DNA of 64,000 bases. Source: Dioscorea cayenensis subsp. rotundata. Lineage: Eukaryota > Streptophyta > Magnoliopsida > Dioscoreales > Dioscoreaceae. Position numbers and translations under genes: made by a program. The stretch is from positions 31,303,916 to 31,367,915 of the forward strand of contig NC_052489.1 in assembly GCF_009730915.1 (NCBI RefSeq). Direction: 5' to 3'. The notes under the pieces are model-generated. The model saw nothing but the letters and a program-made list of their open reading frames with translations, was not told the origin of the DNA and did no database searches. Of this stretch, positions 11,912-23,110 are shown one piece after another (position 1 is the stretch's first letter; every line of letters begins with the position of its first letter).

Positions 11912-13862
11912 CTAAAGATGGTGATTGAGGTTAGATAAGGTGCGAGAGTGACTGGCAATGAGAGCCGCGGTGGAAGGGAATTCAGGCAAGACGATGCCGT
12001 AGCCATCTTGGAACTGGCCCAAGGCTTGGTCCAGAAGTTGCCAAAAAAGGCCTCCAGCGAATGGGCCATTATTGCGAGCACTGTGGAGGATCATTGTGTA
12101 GGTGATAACCATTAAAGCATCCCTTGACTTGATTGAGCCTCCTTTTGGCTTCAAAGATTTCCCAAACTCACCCATCAAGATTGGCTTTTTCAATATTCTG
12201 CCTGCATCCTGCACATGTGACTCTGTCCAATTCTTCATGTATTCTAATTGGACTTTATCAACTGAGCCTGATAACCTTCAAGTGCATGTAAAAAGGCATC
12301 ATCATCATTGACATGAAAAATTTAATAAAGAAACATGCACATTGATGCATATATATGGAGATTAATTAATTAATACCATATATCTGGGTAGGCATGAAAT
12401 GTAGCGAAGTCGATCCCCTTAATCTGATTGTGAATCAAGAAATCAGTACCAAACACAATACCTCCAGGATTTAAATACTTTTTTTCAGGTGTGCTATTTC
12501 CATAAAATCCTTCCATTCCCACATCAAGCAGATGCTTCTTGTCTATGGATTTCACATAAGTTGCCATCTCTGTGATCCAGTTCTATACAAATAAAATATA
12601 TAAATACGATGCAAAAGATTTAAAAAAAAAAAAAACAATTTGAGTAAACTAAAATGTGTGATATATATATCATTCAAGAGAATATATATATATATATATA
12701 TATACCTGTAATATCTTGCCTGAGAGATCACTTTCACAACGGGGCTCATTAATCAATTCCCATGCCAAGATGGTGGGATCATCCTTGTATATCATCCCGT
12801 TAATAGTGTTCCTCCGGGTCAGTATTGTCTGAATCCCCAATCAAATAAATTCAATATATAATTATCCTCAATATATTATATATATGATGAAACCACAGAA
12901 ATAAAAAAATAATAAAAAAACAAAAAAACAAAAACAGAGATATAAGAGATATAAGGAATGTCGCTGCCCCAACCGTGCTGGGCCAATATATACAACCTTT
13001 TTTTATTTTTATGTATGCCGTGACGCATATATATATATATATATAATGCTACTTACACTACCTTAACATGGTTCTTGTAAAAGCCCTTGATCATGATGTT
13101 AGTGTAAAAGTCATCCGTGGAGGTCACGTTCTGGCCCTTCTCTCTTGCCCATTGGACATACTGTTTTCTCCCTCCAAAATCCGAATAGTAATTCACCAGA
13201 CTCATTATCAGATAAATCCCATTTTTATGAGCTTCTGAAACCACGAAATCTAATCCCTGTAATTAAATCAAAATAGTGAATGAGATAATGTATACAAATA
13301 AATATATATATTCTGCTGAATTAAAACCTCGAATTATATATATTCAAATTAAAGAAAACTTAAAATGTTAAAATAAATCATTAATCTAATTAATAAATTA
13401 GTTAAAAAAAAACTTTATGTGTACTTGGAACATAGCCTCGTTGTAAGAACCAGGAGCTGATTGCAAGGGCTTATTAGAAGCGGCAGTACCATCGCTAAAA
13501 GCCCAAGTTCTAGCAAGAGTTAATCCATATACTGAGGCTTGTCTCAGGGCAGAGGCCACCTTGAGCCTCTGTGTTGGGTCAGATGCCACCAGCATCATCC
13601 AGTAAGCATTGAAACCGTTCAAGTAGAAGGTACTCCCATTCCTAGTAAATTGCAAGCCACTCACCTTCACAAAATCCTCACCACCTCCACCTCTATTACT
13701 TCTTGATGAGATTGAGATGCCTTTTTCTTCTTCTTCTACAAATTCTTCTTGTCCATACACCTGCAGCACCCTTGTTTTGCCATGACGCTCAAATGTAAAG
13801 GCCACTACCAACAGCGTAATGCACAAAATCCTCCTCTTCTCAATATTCATCATCATTAACAT
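11912..13862 (-). CDS. MAN: Mannan endo-1,4-beta-mannosidase (GH5), paralogue 2
   Basis: Secreted beta-mannanase of the cell wall. Five exons on the minus strand: 13425-13862, 13062-13256, 12706-12828, 12377-12582 and 11912-12275, all with GT-AG introns and summing to 441 codons. The start at 13860-13862 is followed by a signal peptide ([15 protein letters not shown]), then an acidic linker with EEEE. Catalytic residues are present: the acid/base Glu in [15 protein letters not shown] and the nucleophile Glu in [36 protein letters not shown] and DGYGI are other family blocks. It is a tandem paralogue of the gene at 6000-7992 but keeps the intron between LSG and NWITEM. A (CAG)n tract lies a few bases upstream of the ATG. 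No break seen. Confidence 0.94.
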
Positions 13863-13867
13863 CTTAA

Positions 13868-13868
<1 letters not shown>

Positions 13869-13915
<47 letters not shown>
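13869..13915. repeat. (CTG)n/(CAG)n microsatellite in a 5' leader
   Basis: 47 bases of uninterrupted CTG (about 15.7 units). On the minus strand it is a CAG tract ending 6 bases before the ATG of mannanase paralogue 2. It is flanked by CTTAAT and ATTAAG, which can pair and close the hairpin. Confidence 0.95.
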
Positions 13916-14148
13916 ATTAAGATTGATGTGAGATGATGTATAACTGAAGAGAATGTTTGTGTGCATATATCCGTTATATTTACACATGATATATATGCTT
14001 TGGAAAGAAGTCAATGGCATTAATTATGATTTTCAATGGACGACCTCACAATTAAAGTACTCATTCAAAATGAGTAATTAAGTCAAGTAACAAACACGGT
14101 ATCCACTGACTAAATTTGGAATTTGCACATATTATAGGAACAATGAAT

Positions 14149-14253
14149 GAATTTATACCTTACCATAGCTATATATATATATATATATATTTCTGTGAAG
14201 AATCTCATAGCAAACCATGCAAAATTATAGCTATGGTATAAATTTATACCATA
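14149..14253. repeat. Inverted repeat with a 22-bp perfect palindrome
   Basis: 14232-14253 is a perfect 22-bp palindrome with core GGTATAAATTTATACC. Upstream, around 14149-14175, AATTTATACC...CCATAGCTAT forms an inverted partner of ATAGCTATGGTATAAATT, with a TA microsatellite between. It may be a MITE remnant or a cruciform-prone spot upstream of the mannanase gene. Confidence 0.75.
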
Positions 14254-14404
14254 CCAATACCATAGCTATAAGCTTACTAATTTTGCCAAAATTTACATGC
14301 CTGTTTAATTTGGGCTTCAACAATAAATAATGTTAGTACTAGTGTATGGGAGGAGTGGAGTCGCATGCAATAAGCCAAGATGGGAAAAAGAGGTTCATGA
14401 AAGT

Positions 14405-14754
14405 AGATTCAAGTTGCAACAAGGAAGCCAGGAGCATCACGTGGTTGCGTGGGTCTTTCTTTTAGGGTTACGTATGTATATATATATATATATATATATA
14501 CCCTACCCTTAGGTTGCTAAAGATGTCCTCCATGACTCCATCACATTCTCCATCCCATTTGATACATAACATCCTTAATTCCTTATGTTAATTGGTGAAT
14601 GCAGATTCAAGTTGCAACAAGGGGAGGAGGGAGTCAGCATCACGTGGTTTGTTGCCTGGGGCTTACATACCCATAGGTTGCTATTTGCTAAAGCCTAAAG
14701 ATATCCATCACATTCTCCATGCTCATTTCATACATAACATCCTTATGTTAATTG
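14405..14754. repeat. Diverged tandem duplication of about 200 bp
   Basis: Copy 1 (14405-14594) and copy 2 (14603-14754) both start AGATTCAAGTTGCAACAAGG and end CCTTATGTTAATTG. They share blocks such as AGCATCACGTGGTT, CATCACATTCTCCAT and CATACATAACATCCT. TA microsatellites sit inside copy 1 and just after copy 2. No coding content. Confidence 0.8.
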
Positions 14755-15270
14755 ATATATATATATATATATATAATTCTCTTTTGCTGTATTCAGATGC
14801 CATGCACTGATCAGAACCCCTAGAAAATAAATAAATAAAGTAACATGCAAGAAACATTAGCAAACATTAGAAACCTGATAACCAAAACCAAACCTCCAAG
14901 AACCAAATAAGTCAATGACAATTAGTCAATAACATGCCACCAATCCACATAGTTTCTCTTGAGAACCTCCTTGCACATTTCTGGCAATCAAAACAAACAA
15001 AAAGCGCAAAGAAAAGCAAGAAAGGATTAGGTCCCTTCAACACTAGGATTATTCATCTGATATAATACCTGCAAAATCTTCTTGACATTGAGAAAACAAA
15101 AATAAAAGTTCAGATCCAAAGGCGCAAGCCAGAGGGCTTCGTCATGGGATAAAAATATACATATCCAGTCTATGGAAGGAAACCTGAGCAAGAATCATTA
15201 CTGATCTCTACGATCAAACATGAGCTACAAAGAGGATTGATTTCATACACATCTCAACTTCTCCCCGGGT

Positions 15271-17538
15271 TCAGAACTGAAGACCATTCTCTCGTGCAGA
15301 GTTAGCCAAGGCTTCTATACGGCCATGATAAAGGGTAACCACCTCTGTCAAAGGCAACCTTTGAGATTCCTTTCTCCAAGCAAGACTTTGCAATGGCTTC
15401 ACCCACCTTCTTTGCCACTTCCCTAGTAACTAAAAATTGTTAAATTGACAGCATGTCAAAAACTGGATTGCAGAATATAACTCAAAGTTGTGGTTTATCC
15501 ACTTTATCAAATATAACTCAAAGGATCAAGATACACTTTCCGTAGAAACATCTAACTCAAAAGATCAAGCTACACTTTCGCCGAGCAAAATATTAATTTA
15601 TGCATAAAAAACAAAGACAAACTTACACAAAAGTTTGCAAATAATATTATGATAGAGGTTAATATAATCCAAAAATTCTCCCATTTGAACAAAGGGGATT
15701 TTCTTATTTTATTTGAGCTAAAGAAAAGTTGATCAACCAAATGATGATTTTGGAAGATATAGAAGTTTTCAAGGTAGAGATGTTTCAAATCCCAAAGCAC
15801 TCCAGTTATTGCAAGGGAAGGTGCTTGTAATTTATGAACAAGGAGCAAATGGAAAGCAACAATTACTTGAGCCTTGCCAATCCATGATGATTTAACTCAC
15901 AACCTACACATATGACAAAAATCTATATCCTTGAACTTGTGAATTCCTAGTATTTTGTCATAAAGGAACAAAATTGCCAAATGGCATAACTTTCTATCTT
16001 TATGTAATTGCTCTTTCATTTTTCTCTTTCATTATTGTGATTTCATAGATGCCGATCAACAATGTGAACAAATTAACCATTTAGCTTATTTACCAACAAA
16101 ATCAAAATATTATATTTCACACAAGTTATGTCAAAAGGATTATGCATCATAGGCGAAAATTCAGTCAAAGTGAATTTGAGAGATAGGGGAAGGATAAATG
16201 GAAGATTATTTGGATTGTTTTGTTACTGTTTGGTGAAATATCGAAACAACTTTTTGTCAGTCTTTGGTCAAAGATGAGGATAGCTTCATTTGATCCCATA
16301 ACTTGTTACATGATGACCTAGAAAATGAACATCAGAATAGATTATTATGCACTTGGAGCCTGAAGGGTAGCTATCAGAATTTGTGAAAGATATTGTTCCC
16401 TAAGGGTAAGGGGCTCAGTGTACAGTTTAATAGATTAAGTCATAAAGCAACCTCTACTGGTAGGGAACAAACTTTTGAAAAAGTGGATAAACCACAATGC
16501 ATTAAAAAATGATAGAACAGAGTACAACTACCACTAGCTGTGGTACTGAACAAACAGCAGATAGGGAAACAACAAACTTTTGCTTGACATTTGGAATTTG
16601 AAAATTTAATAAACCTGCGAGAGTAACAGAGCAGCTGAAGGGAAGAACACAAAATATGCCATGTAGTCCGCATGTGGTCAGCAAGGGGAGATGGGTTAGC
16701 TAAAGAAATATGCAAATGTCTATCATAATCAGTGTGATGCTGTAAGAGGAATTTCCTATGCTCGTCTAAGGAATGTCAACCTTCTAGTATGATTTGAACT
16801 AATAAATTAACCTTCTTTACTAGAAAAGCAAATTCTTGTTAGGTGGTAAGTCTTTTAACATTTAAAAAAAAAAAAAAAAAAGTTGCAATTTGTTATGGCA
16901 AGAGTAGCTAAGAATGCAAAAGAAACAGCAGATAGGGAAGAACAGAATGTGTGAATACAACACAATAACATTAAAATGGAAATACTTACAATGGTGGGGG
17001 CAGAAGAGTAATCAAATTCTTGAGAGATAGGCTTCGCATCGTTGAAGCAGAAGCAAGAGTGTGCATCTTGGTGTCATCAATGACTTGGACATATAGGTGT
17101 TTGTTGGAACGGAAAAACGGATAGCCTTGGCCTCTCCGGTGTACCCTCTACCTGAACAGATAGCAACCAATTGATTGGATGTGGTGTTACTACTGGAAAA
17201 GTGGAAACATAACAATAGCACAGGTAACAACCAATGACCGACAGTGGGGTAGAAGCAAGATGACAAACAATCAACTTCAAACAAAATCGCAGATTGGTAA
17301 GAAATTATTAAGATTAGGAGGAAGGAGAAGGACTGACCTTCTTCCGCACGCGCTGATGGCGAGCATCGCGGTTCTTCTTGCGGGTGACGGTCTTGGCAAC
17401 GATGCAGGGAAAGGTTGCCGCCGACTGAAGAAGAGGGGTGACATTGGTAATGGGGATGAGACGGGTGCCTCTCAAAGAGACGGAGGAGGAGAAGGGTGCT
17501 GTTGATGACCAGAGACAAGCGGCAGCGGCAGGACACAT
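15271..17538 (-). CDS. RPL18: 50S ribosomal protein L18 (uL18c), chloroplastic
   Basis: Nuclear-encoded plastid large-subunit protein that binds 5S rRNA. Three exons on the minus strand: 17338-17538, 16990-17151 and 15271-15422. Exon 1 encodes a Ser/Thr/Ala-rich transit peptide, then [20 protein letters not shown]. Exon 2 has [28 protein letters not shown] and the [11 protein letters not shown] region. Exon 3 has [28 protein letters not shown] and a C-terminus ending in ENGLQF, with stop at 15271-15273. If four 1-base indels are discounted the length is 170 residues, the family size. Those indels are an extra T (17113-17117), a missing base (about 17033), an extra base in the CCC at 15421-15423 and an extra base at 15330-15332. 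Either a pseudogene or consensus error; the otherwise conserved protein favours error. Confidence 0.87.
15474..15523 (+). mobile_element. Ultrashort LINE tail insertion with 14-bp target duplication
   Basis: A 22-bp insert (15488-15509) consisting of little more than the LINE terminal motif TTGTGGTTTATCCACTTT is flanked by perfect 14-bp direct repeats AATATAACTCAAAG (15474-15487 and 15510-15523). This is the signature of target-primed reverse transcription that stopped after about 20 bases. It lies in intron 2 of RPL18. Confidence 0.75.
16481..16500 (-). mobile_element. LINE 3' terminal motif, minus orientation
   Basis: The minus strand reads TTGTGGTTTATCCACTTTTTC, the same 3' motif as the LINE at 26-33 kb. 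It lies in intron 2 of RPL18. Nearby words are repeated (AACAAACTTTTG near 16468 and 16570, AACAGCAGATAGGGA near 16552 and 16927), but no clear target duplication was found, so the element boundaries are unknown. Confidence 0.45.
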
Positions 17539-17751
17539 TCTCTCTCTCTCTCTCGTTTTTGTTTGGTTTTTTTTTCCACAGGTATTTCTCTCAGCACTCA
17601 GCAGAGCGGAAGAAAGCAAACCCAGTCGACCTCTCTTACCTTATCCAATCGTTTATGCAGTTACTATATATATTTATGTATTAATATTTAATTATTTTTA
17701 CAATGTATTATAACAAGTTCTCCAATGCTAGCTAATTCATGCAGTATCTAG

Positions 17752-17754
<3 letters not shown>

Positions 17755-17784
<30 letters not shown>
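17755..17784. repeat. (CA)n microsatellite
   Basis: About 15 uninterrupted CA units in the intergenic DNA upstream of RPL18 and downstream of the RH50 gene. Confidence 0.95.
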
Positions 17785-17786
<2 letters not shown>

Positions 17787-18123
17787 GCACACAAGGAGTG
17801 TTTACTATTTATTGGTTGTCCCTAGAAAAACATAATTTCAGTTAAATAAAAAAAAAACAGCATTTTTTTTTTATTTTAAAGCAGCGTCTGGTGAAAGACA
17901 AATCCAGAACCTGGGCTGAGCAGAATGATTCAAGTGAACTGCAGACATGGATGAGGAAATTAAGCATTTCAAGCCAAAAAGCAGCTCTATTTTTGTTTCC
18001 TCTCTATCCGCTTCAAGTCATCTAATTACAGTAGTAATTTTGCAACCAATTCAAAATTTACATAACAAACATAACAGGCCTGGCATACAGTGATACAGAT
18101 ACAGCAATCCTAAACTTTTCAGC

Positions 18124-21100
18124 TCAGCTCTCCAATTCATAAGCAGAAGGAACATCATGCAGGGGATGCCCTTTTCTGTTTCTTTCCATTATTCTCTTTG
18201 CAAGGGATACTTGCTTGCCTACCACGAACACAAAAAGCCTTTCCATTTCCCATAGCACCACGAGCCAGTCCTCCCAACACGACGGACATATTCACTAGGA
18301 TCACGGGGAAAATCGAAAAAGCACCACATGATCAACATTTGTGAAGTCAATGCCTCGCGATGCCCTGTTGCATGCATGATTATGGAATTTATCAGCTTAA
18401 CAATAACTAGATATAAACAACAAAAATTTAGCAACATAGATGGCAATTTAGCAACATAGATGGCTTTTGGGTCGGCTGGCTAGTGAATGTATACAAAAAG
18501 ATGTGACAGACATGGGGTATAAAAACCAACCACACTCATAAAACATAACAGAATAATAGAGACATCAACAAAACACATTTACCTGTCAGTGCAAATCAAG
18601 AATAAATTGTCTGTTGACTTCAAGTTGAGAAACTCCTTCATGTTGAAGAGACGAGTTTCTTGATCTAAAGCAGCATGGAATGGCAAGACTTTAACATGGA
18701 CTCCTTTCCGATCAAAGCGTTTCAATGCATTCTCCACCTTTCTGCAAGTTTCAATCTGCCCAAGTAACACAGGAAAAGACATGGGAACCAAACCATAAGT
18801 TATTTAAAGGGCTTCGTCATGGCATAATTCGTCCTATAACAAACTGACTTATCAGATGAGAAGAGGAACAGTCATGCTTGAAATTTAGAACAGTAAAAGT
18901 AACCATAAATCATCACAATACTAACCTTATTGCAGAAAACAATAGTTCTAGAAACTAGAGATTCTTGAACAAGCTGCAGTAAAGCAGATCTCTTGTTCGT
19001 GAAAGCTGTATCAGGACTTTTTTCCCCTTCAACATCGCCACTGCAGTCAACAAGAACCTACACATGAATTCACAATGTGAATCACACAAAAGTTCCGAGG
19101 CAAGTGAGTAATGCAAGCTTTTACTGCCCCTTGCAACAGATCTTGCATTGATGGTGATTGTTACATACAAAGCAAATATGTTAGCAAGCCCAATTCTTTT
19201 CAAAAGCTTAAGCTTATAGAATGCGAAACCCCGGACTTTACATTCAAGTTTATATTCATCAAATCAACTGATGTATGAATATTAGTTACTCTAATATGCC
19301 TCCCAGATATATGTATTAGTCTATTTTAACTATACACATTGCAAAACCAAACAAATCAAAACTTTGATTATATACAAAACCGAATATGTCATCCACCTCT
19401 GATTTAACACAAAAGCTTAAGCTCATAGGATGATAGACATAAGCTTCAATATTCAGCCCATATTTATCAAATTGCCTGGTATAGGACAATTAGTTATTCT
19501 TATACTGATAGCCTTTCTGAAATCAAAATCCATTACTCATGAGGATCGGTACAGCATTGATGAAGTTTGTCCTCAGCATTGCAACTTGGCATGGCTTATA
19601 TGATACATCATTCAAAACATAGCATAAACATATGCAAGGATGGATATATGAGACTGAATGGATGTCATGTTTCATGTTAAAGTCTTCAAAGGAATAGTGA
19701 ACTGCTTTCTCATAATTTTTTCACATGAAGAAGCCATTACAAGCCTCCTCTGCTCACACTTCATAGTGAAGAGAAAAAAATAAAAGGATATCTTCATCCC
19801 TTGCACCTTCTCAATAAAAAAACTATAGTATTTGCACTACATAAAAAAATTACCTTTCTGACATCAAAAATCATTTTTATATTTGAAAATGGCACTGCTT
19901 GTGTAAACATTCATTACATCCCTCCATAGGAAATTTTCTGATAAAGTAAATAAATATATGTCCAAAATTAACACACCAACCATTTGAAAGAAATTCAAAA
20001 CAAAAACTATGCTTGCAAACTGCAATCAGGCTTTGCCAGGCCACAATAGATAACAGAGATAGCCTTAAGCAATATCTAAAATATCTACCTTTGCAAACAT
20101 CTCCAGAAGAAAAATTCTTAAATTTGAATTGTACAGAAGAAAATGAGTCAATGCAAGGAGCAAAAGGGAAAAAACAAGCGGAGGAATTTACCTCTTCAAG
20201 CCTAGAGCTCATCCGGTGAAGGCCTGGTCCCATAATTACTTCACAATCAGGGAAGGTCTCAACCAATTTATTGTAAATATCAACAGGAAGAGTTGCAGTG
20301 ACAAAAAGATACTGTGATGTCATGGGTGCAGAGCTAGATAAGGTTTGAAGAACTTGTTCGAAACCTTCATCGCCAAACAAGATGTCTACTTCATCTAAAA
20401 TAACACTGGAAAACAAGGAAATATAAGCATCAAAGGAAAACTGAGAGGTTTCTGTCAGATTAATGCTTATATAATGATACTAATTGCTAAACGCAAATGA
20501 AACAGATAATAAATAGACAAAAAATTTATTGACATTAAAACTTGATAAATTTAACCTTTTTTTTTTTAAATTTTTTTACCATTGAAGAGATATCCCATTG
20601 TTCCAAAAAGAAAGATTAGGTAAAGAAAAGCGAATCAAATAATGTTGACTTGAGATTCCCATGGCATAGATGATTATATAAATAAAATTCCTTTTCTTTA
20701 CAAACCTCATTCCCCTCTTGCATCTGGTGTTGATGGCTAAATAAATTATTCACATAACCATCTTTAATTTCTGAAGATGGAACGGATACACAATTTGAGC
20801 ATGACTGATATCACACACAGACAAAGAACTCTCGGAAAATACCAAAATCTTCGGTTGGAACACCAGACAAACATTTGAAAAAGTTAAACAAGTCTTACCA
20901 TCTAAGGTTAGTTAAGAGCAGAAAGCCTTCTTGAAGTAAGTAAATTAATCGACCAGGTGTAGCTATGAGCACATCCATTTCTTGTTGAAGATTGTCTAAC
21001 TGAGTTTTCTGCCGAAATCCCCCTGTTGCAACCATAGACCTGAATGGGACACCACCTTTTGATATTGATCTGCAGTTATTAAGCACCTGCAGACCAGAAG

Positions 21101-22423
21101 AACATGAGATGGATTTATCCTGCAGAAACCACACAATTCCCTAATAATCCTAGTAATGAGGTCATTTAATCTTATTTGAATTTCCTCGATGATCTTGACA
21201 GACAATGCCGACCTGAGAGGCCAATTCAGCAGTGGGAGCCAATATTATGACACGCGGACTCCTTGCTGAGGATTTGTGAAGCCCGGCTAATTCTTCTTGC
21301 CTCAGACGTTGGATGGTAGGGGCAAGATAGGCCAATGTCTTACCGGATCCACTTTGATCAGCAATGATGCAGCTTTTACCTTCTAAAACTGGGCCATATG
21401 CCATTGCCTGGAAGTTGAGGGGGTTCACAAAATTGTGAGTTCAAGGCGCGCAGCTAAATACAGAGAAATAAGGCTCTCATAACTTCTGCAGACTAGCATT
21501 AGCATATTAATCCAAAAAAGAGGACCTGGATATGTGACGGGCGGATAAACTGCAAATCCTTCAGGGATTGTACCATGTCCGGAGAACAACCCAAGTTTTC
21601 AAAGGATTTGTTGCTAAAAAAGCCACCATTTGCCGACTTTCTACTTCGCTGCGGCAGCCGTGCAGCAGCCGTTGTATTGCTCTCGGAGGAAAAAGAGGAG
21701 CTGGCACTACCCCATCCCCGTCCTCTCAATGAAGAAGAAGCATTCCCTGGAGAAGTAGAAGACTCGCCCACGAAATCAGGCCTTACATTGGAAAAGCTTC
21801 CGTCTTTAATATCACCATCTCTTCCATTGTCGTGAAGCAGCCCGAATCCGGTTCTAGCTCTGACAAAGTCAGGTTCTTCTTGATAGGTGGCTGGAGCATT
21901 TTCTTTACAATCGAGAGTACGATTGGCAGAGGATCTCTTAATCATAAGTCCTCTAATCTTCGAGGCTTTCAGTTTGCTGAATCCGGTGCGAGACCTAGCA
22001 GCACGGTCATCATCAGCAAGTGCTGAAGCAACCAACAACAAAGACGAATGTAAGTAATGAGAAACTTTGAATCCTTTGGGCTCCCATTTGCTTGGGAGCA
22101 GCATCAGGCACTATGTATGATGACTCACAATCGCTTGACTTGACGGCTTCGGGTTTCCAGGAGAGGACTTGTTCGGAAGGGATGGAGTCATCTCCACCGT
22201 CGTCGGATCCACCCCAAACGATGAACTTCTCGCCAGTATGCTCGTCAATCAGTTGATAGGCGCCCGGGGTGTCCATGGGAATGCGCTTGTAAGCCACCCG
22301 ACACACCGGCAAATTCCTTCCATTACGGCGGTAATTGAGAAGAAATGGAAATGGAAATGGAAATGGAAAGGTTTCCAGGTGAGAGGAGGAGCATAGAAAG
22401 AAAGGGGTGGCTCTGGCAAGCAT
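18124..22423 (-). CDS. RH50: DEAD-box ATP-dependent RNA helicase, RH50 type
   Basis: ATP-dependent RNA helicase, probably plastid-targeted and involved in ribosomal RNA maturation (inferred from family). Eight exons on the minus strand: 22129-22423, 22022-21526, 21407-21213, 21086-20899, 20405-20192, 19057-18926, 18755-18583 and 18364-18124. The RH50-specific N-terminus is visible (RIPMDTPGAYQLIDEHTGEK, then FIVWGG). Helicase motifs in order: I ADQSGSGKT, Ia PTAELASQ, Ib ATPGRL, II DEVD, III TAT, IV RTIVFCNK, V TDRASRGIDF, VI YVRRVGRT. Exons 1-7 are clean. The last exon holds three extra bases (18316-18320, 18265-18266, 18232-18236), which break the frame after motif V but together restore it. 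Discounting them gives 643 residues. Start chosen at 22421-22423 because it precedes a transit-like Ser/Phe-rich segment. Motif II is DEVD rather than DEAD. Confidence 0.93.
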
Positions 22424-23110
22424 TGGTGTCCTGGATTGGAATGGCCTCACAAAATCAACAGAAAGCAACGATGAAGAGGAGGGAACGAGGAGAAGGCACG
22501 CCTGCCCGGGATAAGATCTATTTAAGTTTGGGCCTCACCGATGCATTCCACTATAGCCCATGGAATTTCGAAATTGTTATTTTTATTTATTATTATTATT
22601 ATTTTGCAGAAATTTTTATTTTATAAATATTTGAACTAATTCATTTGTGAAACTTTTTTTGTTTTAAATTATCATCATTTATGTATATGTGCGCGCGCGC
22701 CAAAGTATATGCCTGTGAATATAATTATTTTGTATTTTTAATATTACCATCATAACTCATCCAAAGGGACCAAAACCCAAGACACCAGCATTTTGGCCAC
22801 AAACTATCTGCGTCCCTTCATATGCAATACAGGAATAGCAAAAGGTTCAGAGATCACCACAACATATTCCATTAACAAAGTGAAATATTTAGATTCTGTT
22901 GCCTCTCTCGGTGATTTACATGCAGCAGTAATACAGAATTCATCAACTACCGGCTAGCAAGGCATAATCATGTAACTCTAAATGTTCTGGGCAACAAGGA
23001 AACAAACAATTGCTGAAATCAAAGCCTGACAACACATACTTATAAGCTGAGATAAGAATTGGTCTCGAAAGGAATCAAGTATTTCAGCCGTCTACAGTTC
23101 TGAGCTTGCA
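22424..23110. other. Intergenic: RH50 5' flank and FdC2 3' UTR
   Basis: About 690 bp between two minus-strand genes. The left part should hold the RH50 promoter and 5' leader, the right part the FdC2 3' UTR. A (GTGC)/(GC) run lies near 22690. No other gene. Confidence 0.5.

Noticed and set aside
15570-16715. Minus-strand frames of 60-92 codons
   Set aside because: They lie in intron 2 of RPL18 and contain LINE tails; no conserved protein seen.
16600-16720. RNase H-like reading on the plus strand (HVVRMW...DGLAKE)
   Set aside because: Only one short motif-like stretch with no flanking domain; too weak to call within RPL18 intron 2.
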